A stretch of DNA of 64,000 nt from Firm-13 sp037143795. GTDB taxonomy: Bacteria > Bacillota > Clostridia > Saccharofermentanales > Saccharofermentanaceae. The DNA is taken from assembly GCA_037143795.1 (NCBI GenBank), contig JBAWXZ010000010.1, positions 61,542-125,541 on the forward strand, given 5' to 3'. Shown in pieces: positions 17,438 through 26,752 of the stretch (positions are counted from its first letter, which is position 1; every line of letters starts with the position of its first letter). The position numbers were made by a program, and so were the translations under genes. The notes under the pieces were generated by a model. It worked only from the letters and a program-made list of their open reading frames with translations. It had not been told where the DNA came from and did no database searches.

Positions 17438-20400
17438 ATGAAAGAATTAGCAAATCACAAACGAATCAAAGTGACGGTCAACGGACGTGAAGTCGAAGTC
17501 TATGATAATCTGACAATCCTTCAGGCACTTCTGCAGGAAGAGATTCACATCCCCCATCTCTGCTATGACATCCGTTTGGAAAGATCCAACGGCAACTGCG
17601 GGCTCTGTGTCGTCGAGCTCGGAACAAACGGGGAGCGGGATGTCAAAGCCTGTCAGACTCCTATTAAAGAAGGCATGACAATCTGTACCAACAGCCCTAA
17701 GCTGGAAAGCTACCGAAAGGTACGCCTTGAACAGCTTCTTTCCGATCACAATGCAGACTGCGTGGCACCGTGTGTTCAGACATGCCCTGCCAACATTGAT
17801 ATTCAAGCCTATCTAAGCGCTGTGAGAAATGGTAATTTCGAGACAGCCCTGCGCATCATAAAAGACAGCAATCCTTTTCCGGTTGTCTGCGGACGCGTCT
17901 GCCCTCACCCCTGTGAAGCGCAGTGCCGCCGTAATCTGGTCGACACCCCTGTTGCCATTAATTACGTCAAACGTTTTGCGGCAGATTGGGATATGGCCCG
18001 CGAGCAGCCCTGGATACCGACAAAAAATGCGGCGACCAATAAGAAGATCGCAATTGTCGGAGCCGGTCCGTCAGGCTTAAGTGCAGCGTATTACAGCGCA
18101 ATCAGCGGCCATGACGTTACTGTATTCGAACGCCAGCCTGAAGCCGGCGGCATGATGCGGTACGGAATTCCCGAATATCGCCTTCCGAAAAATACGATGG
18201 ACAAAGAAATAGACGTCATGAAAAAACTGGGTGTAAAAATTATGACCGGCAAGGCGATCGGTACGCATATCAGTCTTGAAGACCTTCATAAGGATTTCGA
18301 CGCCGTATATCTGGCGATCGGATCCTGGCGTGCAACCCCGATGCAGATCGAGGGCGAAAATCTCCCCGGCGTATGGCTCGGAATCCAATACCTTGAGCAG
18401 GAAACCAAAGGAGTCGATACCAAAACAGGGGACAGCGTTATTGTTATCGGCGGCGGAAACACAGCTATTGACTGTGCACGTACGGCTTTGCGCAAAGGTG
18501 CAAAATCCGTTAAGCTCATCTATCGCCGTACACAGGCCGAGATGCCTGCAGAGCCGTATGAAGTCGAGGAAGCTATACACGAGGGCGTTGAGATGGTTTT
18601 CTTAATGGCTCCAACGAAGATTTCGGCAGACGGTGCAAAAAAGAAGCTGCACTGTATTCAGATGACGCTTGGACAGCCTGACAGATCAGGCCGCCGGCGT
18701 CCCGTTCCGATTGAAGGCAGTGATGTTGAGATTGAAGCAGATACAATCATCGGCGCCATCGGCCAGAGTACCAACACGCAGTTCCTCTATAACGACCTGC
18801 CTGTGAAGCTCAACAAGTGGGGTGACATTGAGATTAACGGCAAGACTTCACAGACTTCCGAGCTCAACGTCTTTGCTGGCGGTGACTGTGTGACAGGGCC
18901 GGCAACGGTTATTCAGGCAGTTGCGGCCGGAAGGCATGCAGCCGAAGCGATGAACAGCTTCCTTATGAAGGGTTATGTTCATGAAGGTCATGTGGATTAC
19001 AGCTGCAGCCGCGGTTCGATGGAAGATCTTCCGAAGTGGGAGTTTGAAGATTTCCCGAAGTTCAAGCGGGCTCCGATGCCGGCGATTTCCGTGGAAGCGC
19101 GCAAAAACAACCTCAAAGAAGTCGAACTCGGGCTTTCGGAAGAAGCTGCCAAGAATGAAGCACGACGGTGCCTGAGGTGCGGATGTGCGGAACGTTATAC
19201 ATGTGATCTTCGTAAAGAAGCCAGTGAACATGATATCGTATATGCAGATCCCGTACATGAACGTCCGTTTTATCCGATCGTCGATGACCATCCATTTATA
19301 GTGCGTGATTCCAATAAGTGCATTTCGTGCGGAAGGTGTATTGCCGCCTGTGCGGAAATAGAAGGTCCCGACATACTTGCATTCTATATGAAGCACGGCC
19401 GCCAGCTAGTAGGCACGAAGAGCGGCAAGCCTTTGAACGAAACGGATTGTGTCAGCTGCGGTCAGTGCGTCAATGCGTGCCCGTGCGGGGCGCTGGACTA
19501 CCGCAGGGAGAGAAGCAAGGTATTCCGGGCTATTAATAATCCCAAAAAGACTGTAGTCGCCTTTGTGGCACCTGCTGTCCGAAGTGTTATTTCTTCCCAA
19601 TTCGGCATTCCATTCAATGAAGCGGCCGCCTATATGGCAGGTATGCTTAAGAAGCTTGGATTTGACAAGGTTTTCGACTTCACTTTTGCAGCCGACCTGA
19701 CCATTGTCGAGGAGACTACGGAATTCCTGACCCGCGTCAATAACAAAGGCGTCATGCCGCAGTTTACTTCCTGCTGCCCTGGATGGGTTAACTTTGTTGA
19801 ACGGCGATATCCTGAGCTTATACCTCATCTGTCGACCTGCAAATCCCCTCAGATGATGATGGGTGCGACGGTTAAGAATCACTACGGCAAACTGGCCGGC
19901 ATTGAGAAGAAAGACCTGTATGTTGTATCCGTTGTTCCCTGCCTTGCCAAAAAATACGAAGCGGCCCGTCCGGAATTTGCCGAGAATAAAATCCGTGATG
20001 TTGATGCGGTTCTGACGACAACAGAGCTTCTTGAGATGATTAAGCTTATGAGGGTTGAGAACATCGTGCCGATGGAATTCGACGAGCCCTACAAGCAGGT
20101 GTCCGGTGCCGGTATCCTCTTCGGAGCATCCGGCGGTGTTGCGGAAGCGGCTCTGCGTATGGCCGTTGAGAAGCTTACCGGCAAAGTGATGACAGACCAT
20201 CTGGACTTTGAAGAAATTCGTGGTTTTGAGGGCTTGAAAGAAGCAACGATTGTTGCCAACGACGTGAAAGTACGTGTTGCCGTCATCAGCGGCCTGAACA
20301 ATTCAGAAGCGATCGTCAAAAAAATAATTGCCGGTGAAGATGTCGGATATGATCTGATCGAAGTAATGGCTTGCCCGGGCGGCTGCATTTGCGGCGCCGG

Positions 20401-20881
20401 ACATCCTGTACCGGAGAAGATAGACGCCCTTGAAAAGCGCCAGCAGGTGCTGGTAAATATCGACAAGACATCCGAATACAGGAAATCACAGGACAATCCC
20501 GATATTCAGCGACTGTATGAAGATTTTTACGGCGAAGCGAATTCACCCCTGGCCCATCACCTGCTGCATACGCAGTATACAGTACGCGGCGGAGATGGTG
20601 TATGCGGCAGCAGGCGCAATATGACGGACTCAGCTTTCGTCACCCGCGAATTTACGATCTGCACATGCGATACATGTGCAGCAAAGGGTTCCAAGGAGCT
20701 GTTTGCACAGATTACGGACAGGGTGAAGCAGGCAAAGATGGATTCATTCGTGAAGGTCAAGACTATCCGGTTAAAGGATAATCATGCAGGCGACGGCATA
20801 TATATTACCGTTGACGGCAAACCGATGGAGCAAAGCGCGTTGGACATTACATTCAAGAGGATCAGAAGAGAGAACAGGTAA
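17438..20881 (+). CDS. [FeFe] hydrogenase fused to a GltD-like NAD(P)H-binding flavoprotein
   Basis: 1147 residues, predicted soluble. Order: a 2Fe-2S ferredoxin domain (CYDIRLERSNGNCGLC, about 1-85); a GltD-type N-terminal 4Fe-4S region (CVAPCVQTCP, CGRVCPHPCEAQC); FAD and NAD(P) Rossmann folds (GAGPSGLSAAYY about 207, VIGGGNTAID about 336); two 4Fe-4S sites (CISCGRCIAAC and CVSCGQCVNAC); the H-cluster domain with TSCCPGW (about 777), VPCLAKKYE (about 834) and MACPGGCICGAG (about 977); the small-subunit motif RLYEDFYGEANSPLAHHLLH; and a tail with CTCDTC. It should couple NAD(P)H or ferredoxin to H2 production or uptake. The L2 motif has Val where clostridial CpI has Met353. Maturases HydEFG are not in this window. 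Confidence 0.93.
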   Translation: MKELANHKRIKVTVNGREVEVYDNLTILQALLQEEIHIPHLCYDIRLERSNGNCGLCVVELGTNGERDVKACQTPIKEGMTICTNSPKLESYRKVRLEQLLSDHNADCVAPCVQTCPANIDIQAYLSAVRNGNFETALRIIKDSNPFPVVCGRVCPHPCEAQCRRNLVDTPVAINYVKRFAADWDMAREQPWIPTKNAATNKKIAIVGAGPSGLSAAYYSAISGHDVTVFERQPEAGGMMRYGIPEYRLPKNTMDKEIDVMKKLGVKIMTGKAIGTHISLEDLHKDFDAVYLAIGSWRATPMQIEGENLPGVWLGIQYLEQETKGVDTKTGDSVIVIGGGNTAIDCARTALRKGAKSVKLIYRRTQAEMPAEPYEVEEAIHEGVEMVFLMAPTKISADGAKKKLHCIQMTLGQPDRSGRRRPVPIEGSDVEIEADTIIGAIGQSTNTQFLYNDLPVKLNKWGDIEINGKTSQTSELNVFAGGDCVTGPATVIQAVAAGRHAAEAMNSFLMKGYVHEGHVDYSCSRGSMEDLPKWEFEDFPKFKRAPMPAISVEARKNNLKEVELGLSEEAAKNEARRCLRCGCAERYTCDLRKEASEHDIVYADPVHERPFYPIVDDHPFIVRDSNKCISCGRCIAACAEIEGPDILAFYMKHGRQLVGTKSGKPLNETDCVSCGQCVNACPCGALDYRRERSKVFRAINNPKKTVVAFVAPAVRSVISSQFGIPFNEAAAYMAGMLKKLGFDKVFDFTFAADLTIVEETTEFLTRVNNKGVMPQFTSCCPGWVNFVERRYPELIPHLSTCKSPQMMMGATVKNHYGKLAGIEKKDLYVVSVVPCLAKKYEAARPEFAENKIRDVDAVLTTTELLEMIKLMRVENIVPMEFDEPYKQVSGAGILFGASGGVAEAALRMAVEKLTGKVMTDHLDFEEIRGFEGLKEATIVANDVKVRVAVISGLNNSEAIVKKIIAGEDVGYDLIEVMACPGGCICGAGHPVPEKIDALEKRQQVLVNIDKTSEYRKSQDNPDIQRLYEDFYGEANSPLAHHLLHTQYTVRGGDGVCGSRRNMTDSAFVTREFTICTCDTCAAKGSKELFAQITDRVKQAKMDSFVKVKTIRLKDNHAGDGIYITVDGKPMEQSALDITFKRIRRENR

Positions 20882-20917
20882 GTCAATCACCTGTGAAAAC
20901 ATGATTCATAATATGAG

Positions 20918-20955
20918 AAGCCGTATGTTTACCAATAAGCATATGGCTTTTCTTA
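20918..20955 (+). terminator. Terminator of the hydrogenase gene
   Basis: AAGCCGTATG (20918-20927) and CATATGGCTT (20940-20949) form a nearly perfect stem with a 12-base loop, followed by TTCTTA. The short, broken U-run makes it a medium-strength call. Confidence 0.55.
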
Positions 20956-21076
20956 TGGAGAAAAAAGGAGTAAAATCAATATGCCAAAATAGTTTTCTGC
21001 TGTGCAGTATTTGTTATAAAATATATTATTATGAATATTATAATGCTATGGCGTTATATGCCTACAGGAGGCTCAC

Positions 21077-24000
21077 ATGATCATTCACAAAAAGAATGCG
21101 GCAGAACCAGAGAGTAATTCCCCCGGTATAAGTACTATAGCTGTGCCAGATGGTTCCGGTGTCGAAAATATAGAGGAAAAGCCGGAAAAAGAGGAACATC
21201 CCAAGTCCCCCAGGCAATTCCCTGTTGTAGGCATTGGTGCTTCTGCAGGTGGATTGGCAGCATTTGAAGCATTTTTCAACGGCCTGCCTTCTGACAGGGA
21301 TCTGGAAATGTCCTTTGTCCTGATCCAGCATCTGGCGCCGGACCATAAGAGCATACTTACTGATATCATCAGGCGCTATACAAAGATGCAGGTGTTTGAG
21401 GTCGAGGACGGTATGGCCGTCAGACCTAACTGCGCTTATATAATACCTCCAAACAGGGACATGGCCTTTTTGAATGGTACACTGCAATTATTTGAACCCG
21501 TCGCACCCCGGGGACAGCATATGCCTATCGATTTTTTCTTCCGGTCGCTGGCAAATGATCAGCACGAACGTGCCATATGTATTATTCTGTCCGGTACCGG
21601 CAGCGACGGAACCCTTGGGCTGCGGGCAATTAAAGGTGAAGGCGGAATGGCTATAGCACAGAGTCTGGAATCCGCTGAATATGATGGTATGCCCAGAAGT
21701 GCAATTGAGACGGGCCTTGTAGATTATGAGCTGCCGCCTGTTGAAATGGGCAAAAAAGTAATGGCTTACGTCTCCCATGCTTTTCCGCGCCTGCAGAAAT
21801 CGGATTCAATACTTCTTTCGAAAACAGAAAACACCCTGAAGAAAGTATTTATTCTTCTGCGCAGTCAAACCGGGCACGATTTTTCCAAATACAAACCAAG
21901 TACAATAAACAGACGCATTGAGAGAAGACTTGCTATCCAGCAAATCAAAACAATGGATGAGTATGTCAAGTTTCTGCAGCAGACGCCAACAGAAGTAAAT
22001 GCGCTGTATCATGATCTGCTGATTGGCGTTACCAGTTTTTTCCGTGATAAAGCTGCTTTTGATAAGCTTCAGAAAGATGTAATTCCACTACTTTTCACCG
22101 GCAAGACTTCAGCTTCGACCCTTCGGGTCTGGTGTGTCGGATGCTCCACAGGAGAAGAGGCTTATTCAATCGCAATTTTACTTCAGGAAGAACAGGAACG
22201 GCGTAAGAAGAGCTGCAATATACAATTGTTTGCAACCGATATTGATAATTATGCAATTACAATTGCGAGAACAGGAATATACCCTGCCGGTATCGCTGCG
22301 GATATCTCCCCGGAGCGGTTATCCCGCTTCTTTTCAGCAGAATCTTCCGGAAATTCCTTCCGCATTAATAAGAACATAAGGGACATGCTTATATTTTCGG
22401 AGCAAAGTATTATCAAGGATCCGCCATTTTCGAGAATTGATCTTATTTGCTGCCGTAACCTGCTCATTTATTTGAACAGTGAACTGCAGAAGAAAATTAT
22501 TCCGCTATTCCACTATTCGCTCAATCCCGATGGCATACTGTTTTTAGGCAGTTCCGAAACCATTGGTAATTTTGAATCCCTGTTTTCTACAGTGGACCGG
22601 AAGCTTAAAATTTACCAGAGCAAGGACGACCTTCCGGGGAAAAAACGCGCAACTCTGACAGAAATCATACCGCCGCTTTCTGATAACACCATAACCGCCC
22701 AGAGAACGTCAGGTGTTACAGCTGCCGCTTCCACCAAACAGCCCCTTCGTGAAATCGCGGAACAGACGATTCTCAGGGAGAGCGAGCTTTCAGGTGTCCT
22801 GGTCAATGAATTGGGTGATATTTTATATCTTCACGGGCGTACCGGATTATTTCTGGAACCGGCGCCCGGGGAAGCCGGAACCATGAATATCCATAAAATG
22901 GCCAGGGAAGGCCTGCAAAGGGAACTTACCCAAAGTCTGCATAAATCTGTCATAACAAAAGAGATTATCCGTCTGCATGGTATCAGCATAAAGCCGGATG
23001 GTCACTTCATAAAGATCAATGTAACCGTCAGGCCTACCATATCAATAACATTAACAAAAAGCACCAAACCCTTATATATGATTATTTTTGAAAAAATCAA
23101 TGAACCGGATACAGACAAAAAAGAAGAACCGGTCCAGACTTTAGATCCCGCGCGAGCAATCACCGAGCATGTGGAAGATCTCAAGAAAGAACTTTGGATA
23201 AAGGAAGAATACCTTCAGTCTGCCAATGAGGAACTTGAGACATCCAATGAAGAACTGAAAGCCACCAATGAGGAGATGCAGTCAGTCAACGAAGAGCTGC
23301 AGTCTACCAATGAGGAGCTGGAAACATCCAAAGAAGAACTGCAGTCAATAAATGAAGAGCTTTCTACCGTTAATACCGAGCTTCAGGTCAGAGTCCATGA
23401 TTTGTCCCAGATCAGCAATGACATGAACAACCTTCTCGCCGGTACCAATATTGCTACGGTTTTCCTCGATTACCAGATGAAGATCATGCGGTTTACCCCG
23501 GCTGCAACCCAAATCATCAACCTGATTATTGCTGATGTGGGCCGTCCGGTTTCCCATATTGCTTCCAATCTAGTTGGTTATAATCAGCTTACTGCGGATG
23601 TTCAGATCGTTCTTGATACATTGATTCCGAGGGAGGTGCAGGTACAGACAAAAGAGGGTAAATGGTTCAATATGATCATTCAGCCTTACCGCACAGTTGA
23701 TAATGTCATTGAAGGGGCTGTAATTACATTTGTTGATATAACGGATGTTAAGCTGGCAAGGGACCAGCTGGATATTTCGGAAACTCGTTACCGTACCCTC
23801 TTTGAGACGGCACAGGAAGGTATTCTTATCCTGCATGGGGATACGGGGAAGATTCAGAATGTTAATCCTTATCTGTCGGAAATCCTGGGCTACTCCGAGA
23901 ATCAGTTCCTTGAAAAAGCAATTTGGGATATAGGATTTTTCAAGGATATTGTAGCAAATAAAGATGCTTTTAAAGAGATGCAGAGGAAGAATCTCCGGTA

Positions 24001-24133
24001 TGAGGATTTATCACTGGAGACATCCAAAGGGCAGAAGATAGATGTGGAATTCATCAGCAATGTTTTCTCAATTGATCGTCAAAAATATATACAGTGCAAC
24101 ATACGCGTGGTAAAAGGGACACAGATAAGCTGA
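21077..24133 (+). CDS. CheB-CheR-coiled-coil-PAS fusion protein
   Basis: 1018 residues, started at the ATG after CAGGAGGCTCAC. After a charged 45-residue lead come a CheB methylesterase domain (GIGASAGGLAAFEAF, IQHLAPDH, SGTGSDGTLGLRAIK supply Ser, His and Asp) and a CheR methyltransferase domain (WCVGCSTGEEAYSIAILLQE; CRNLLIYLN). A repetitive coiled coil follows at about 708-775 (NEELETSNEELKATNEEM and similar), then two PAS-like domains. CheR adds and CheB removes methyl groups on receptor glutamates. The fusion resembles the CheB/CheR hybrids normally attached to a histidine kinase, but here there is no kinase or receiver domain. No receptor or other che gene is present in the window; the target is unknown. 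Confidence 0.92.
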   Translation: MIIHKKNAAEPESNSPGISTIAVPDGSGVENIEEKPEKEEHPKSPRQFPVVGIGASAGGLAAFEAFFNGLPSDRDLEMSFVLIQHLAPDHKSILTDIIRRYTKMQVFEVEDGMAVRPNCAYIIPPNRDMAFLNGTLQLFEPVAPRGQHMPIDFFFRSLANDQHERAICIILSGTGSDGTLGLRAIKGEGGMAIAQSLESAEYDGMPRSAIETGLVDYELPPVEMGKKVMAYVSHAFPRLQKSDSILLSKTENTLKKVFILLRSQTGHDFSKYKPSTINRRIERRLAIQQIKTMDEYVKFLQQTPTEVNALYHDLLIGVTSFFRDKAAFDKLQKDVIPLLFTGKTSASTLRVWCVGCSTGEEAYSIAILLQEEQERRKKSCNIQLFATDIDNYAITIARTGIYPAGIAADISPERLSRFFSAESSGNSFRINKNIRDMLIFSEQSIIKDPPFSRIDLICCRNLLIYLNSELQKKIIPLFHYSLNPDGILFLGSSETIGNFESLFSTVDRKLKIYQSKDDLPGKKRATLTEIIPPLSDNTITAQRTSGVTAAASTKQPLREIAEQTILRESELSGVLVNELGDILYLHGRTGLFLEPAPGEAGTMNIHKMAREGLQRELTQSLHKSVITKEIIRLHGISIKPDGHFIKINVTVRPTISITLTKSTKPLYMIIFEKINEPDTDKKEEPVQTLDPARAITEHVEDLKKELWIKEEYLQSANEELETSNEELKATNEEMQSVNEELQSTNEELETSKEELQSINEELSTVNTELQVRVHDLSQISNDMNNLLAGTNIATVFLDYQMKIMRFTPAATQIINLIIADVGRPVSHIASNLVGYNQLTADVQIVLDTLIPREVQVQTKEGKWFNMIIQPYRTVDNVIEGAVITFVDITDVKLARDQLDISETRYRTLFETAQEGILILHGDTGKIQNVNPYLSEILGYSENQFLEKAIWDIGFFKDIVANKDAFKEMQRKNLRYEDLSLETSKGQKIDVEFISNVFSIDRQKYIQCNIRVVKGTQIS

Positions 24134-24235
24134 AAAGCTTAAATAGAAAGGAAATTTTCTTTCCGGGGATTTCAGACTGCGTTTCCCCGCGAAAGGATAG
24201 TTGTCCGGCCCACATTCAAATCGAGGTTGTCTGTT

Positions 24236-26242
24236 ATGAAGAACGAAAATTCAAACAAGGAAAATCCCTTGCCTTCACCCGTGACTTCTTTTTCCAAAAA
24301 GGAACTGCGGAAAATTGCGGAAGATAAGGCAAAAGAAAGAGAGCCCCTTCTGCCCAAAGATCTTTCGAAAATTTCACAGGAAGAGATGCAGGCCATGATT
24401 CATGATCTGACGGTGCATCAAATCGAGCTGGAGATGCAGAATGAAGAAATGATGCGGCTTCAGCTTGAGCTCAATGAAGCCCGGACCCGATATTTTGATA
24501 TTTACGACATGGCACCTGTAGGATATCTGATTATTTCCGAACAGAGCATTGTTTTGGAGACTAACCTGACAGCGACGAAACTCCTTGGTGTTGACAGGCG
24601 AGACCTGGTAGACCATAGGATTTCCCCTTATATTTTACAGGAAGATCAAAACAAATACTACGCCCTGCGAAAAGCACTTTTTGATTCAGGAGAGCCTCAG
24701 GAATGCGAACTTCGAATACAAAAAAAGGATGGGTTGGTGTTTTGGGGGCATATAATGGCGTCTGTTGAAGAAGGAAGCGGAACGCGCACTGCCAGACTGG
24801 TACTTTCCGATATTTCCCGCCGAAAGGCGGATGAACTGCGGCTGGTTCAAAGCGAAGAAAAATACAGGCTGTTGATTACATCAATGAATCAGGGCCTGGC
24901 CCTTTTCAGAATTATTACGGATAATGTGGGAATGCCGGTTGACTATATATTTCTCGATATTAATCAAAGCTTTACAAGGTATTTTGGTTATACCAAAGAA
25001 AAAGCCCTGAATAAGAAGGTCAAAGAAATAGTGCCGCGGTTTTCACAGCAATTGATTAATTTTTTCGAAAAAATTGCTCTGACCGGCGAGCCGGATTCCA
25101 TAGAGTCCTTTCCTGGTTCCGGCGGGAAATATTACTCGCTGTATGCTTACACACCGCAGCAGAATGAATTCGCCGTTCTTGTTACGGATGTTACCGACCG
25201 CATGGTGAAAGAAAGCAGAATCACCTATCTGAGTTATCATGACCAGCTTACCGGGCTGTATAACCGCAGATTTTACGAGGAGGAAATGCTGCGGCTTGAT
25301 ACAGACAGGGACTTGCCGCTCAGCATTGCTATGGGGGATGTAAATGGACTAAAGCTGATTAATGACTCCTTTGGCCATATGGCAGGGGATGAACTTCTTA
25401 AAATGACAGCTGAGATTCTCAAAGAAGGCTGCCGGGCGGATGACATTATAGCAAGACTGGGAGGCGATGAATTTGTAATAATCCTTCCGAAAACGGATTC
25501 CATCGAAACCCAAAGAGTTATTGAGCGCATTCAAAAATTGACCCAAAAAGTGAAAGTGAATGACATCGGCCTGTCGATCTCCTTCGGATATGAGACAAAA
25601 ACCAAAAAGGAACAGAAAATCCTGGATATCTTCAAATTGGCTGAGGATCATATGTACCATAATAAACTTAAAGAGAGCTCAACACTTCGCAGCAGGATTA
25701 TTGATGTGATTGTGAATATCTTATATGAGAAAAATAAAAGGGAAATGCAGCATTCCAAAAATGTCAGCGAAATCTCCTCGGCTATTGCTGCTGAAATGAA
25801 TCTTGATATTGCTGCGCTGAATCAGATTAAGCTGGCGGGACTCATGCATGATATCGGGAAAATCGGATTAAGTGAAGAAGTCCTCAACGGTCTTCACGCA
25901 CCCAGTACGGAAGATTGGAAGCAGATAAGGAAACATCCTGAAATCGGATACCGTATATTAAGCTCATCTGATGAATTCGCAGATATTGCAATTTCTGTCC
26001 TGGATCATCATGAAAGATGGGATGGAAAAGGATATCCGAAGGGACTCAAGGGTGAAAGCATCCCTCTCGCAGCAAGAATAATAGCAGTAGCAGAGGCATT
26101 TGATGCGATGACCGGATCAGAAACATATAAGTCGGTGATGGGGACACAAGAAGCCGAGGCTGAGATACGCAAAGGTTCAGGCAAACAGTTTGACCCGGAA
26201 ATTGCCTCTATCATGCTTGATAAAATATTGAAACTGCCATAA
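24236..26242 (+). CDS. PAS-PAS-GGDEF-HD-GYP protein (cyclic-di-GMP turnover)
   Basis: 668 residues from the ATG that follows GAGGTTGTCTGTT. A charged start and a helical segment (MIHDLTVHQIELEMQNEEMM) lead into PAS domains (about 80-200, APVGYLIISEQSIVLETN; and 205-320, NQGLALFRIITDN). Then come GGDEF (RLGGDEFVIIL, about 408, I-site RADD) and HD-GYP (MHDIGKIGL about 537; HHERWDGKGYPKGLKG about 590). There is no membrane helix. Its catalytic half is very close to that of the 10046 protein, also at the nucleotide level around the YHDQLTGLYNRRFYEEE region, which points to a fairly recent duplication with a swapped sensor end. About 100 bases separate it from the CheB-CheR gene, so they may share a transcript. 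Confidence 0.92.
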   Translation: MKNENSNKENPLPSPVTSFSKKELRKIAEDKAKEREPLLPKDLSKISQEEMQAMIHDLTVHQIELEMQNEEMMRLQLELNEARTRYFDIYDMAPVGYLIISEQSIVLETNLTATKLLGVDRRDLVDHRISPYILQEDQNKYYALRKALFDSGEPQECELRIQKKDGLVFWGHIMASVEEGSGTRTARLVLSDISRRKADELRLVQSEEKYRLLITSMNQGLALFRIITDNVGMPVDYIFLDINQSFTRYFGYTKEKALNKKVKEIVPRFSQQLINFFEKIALTGEPDSIESFPGSGGKYYSLYAYTPQQNEFAVLVTDVTDRMVKESRITYLSYHDQLTGLYNRRFYEEEMLRLDTDRDLPLSIAMGDVNGLKLINDSFGHMAGDELLKMTAEILKEGCRADDIIARLGGDEFVIILPKTDSIETQRVIERIQKLTQKVKVNDIGLSISFGYETKTKKEQKILDIFKLAEDHMYHNKLKESSTLRSRIIDVIVNILYEKNKREMQHSKNVSEISSAIAAEMNLDIAALNQIKLAGLMHDIGKIGLSEEVLNGLHAPSTEDWKQIRKHPEIGYRILSSSDEFADIAISVLDHHERWDGKGYPKGLKGESIPLAARIIAVAEAFDAMTGSETYKSVMGTQEAEAEIRKGSGKQFDPEIASIMLDKILKLP

Positions 26243-26257
26243 TTTAAAATTTATCGT

Positions 26258-26593
26258 TTATCGGACAATTCCGTAACTCCAGGATGAGATTCCGCCGAGG
26301 TTCCTTACATTGGTGTATCCCATCTCTGCAAGCGTACCAGCTGCCCGCGCAGAGCGTGCTCCGCTCTGGCAGTATACAACGATTTCAGATTCCTTTGAAC
26401 GGGCGTATCTGGCAATAGAGGACGGTACAGCCTGCAGGGGGAGGGAGATACTATGCTCAATGTGGCCTCCGCTGTATTCTTCCGGGGAACGCACGTCAAA
26501 CAGAAGAAACTTCTCTTTGCCGTCAAGTTTAGCCTTGACCTCCTGCCCGGAAATGGATTTGTATTTTTTTGCGCCGAATAATCCTTCAAACAT
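26258..26593 (-). CDS. Rhodanese-domain sulfurtransferase
   Basis: 111 residues from the ATG six bases after AAAGGTGA; a GTG three codons earlier is possible. It is a single rhodanese domain: FLLFDVRSPEEYSGGHIEHSISLP, active-site loop YCQSGARSARA with the persulfide-forming Cys, and MGYTNVRNLGGISSW. It has no signal peptide, so it is cytosolic. The physiological sulfur acceptor is unknown. Convergent with the 24236 gene. Confidence 0.9.
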   Translation of the reverse strand: MFEGLFGAKKYKSISGQEVKAKLDGKEKFLLFDVRSPEEYSGGHIEHSISLPLQAVPSSIARYARSKESEIVVYCQSGARSARAAGTLAEMGYTNVRNLGGISSWSYGIVR

Positions 26594-26689
26594 ATTCTTC
26601 ACCTTTGCCTTTCATTCATATTACATGCACATCCTACCGCTTTTTCAGGAATGACTCTGTGACTTTGTCACATTCCCGGTAAATTTGAA

Positions 26690-26737
26690 CAAAAAAATCC
26701 ACCCGCTGCCGGAAGGCGTCGAGTGGATTGCTTTTTT
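26690..26737 (-). terminator. Terminator of the zinc-ribbon HD gene
   Basis: AATCCACCCGCTGCC against GGCGTCGAGTGGATT forms a stem of about 14 bp with mismatches near the loop. Minus-strand transcripts end in U7 (26691-26697). A T-run on the other side also makes it potentially bidirectional. Confidence 0.75.
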
Positions 26738-26752
26738 GGCTTATGAATGATC

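Noticed and set aside
19406..20200. 264-codon minus-strand frame opposite the hydrogenase
   Set aside because: Long antisense frames are frequent opposite genes with this codon use. The plus strand carries unmistakable H-cluster motifs.
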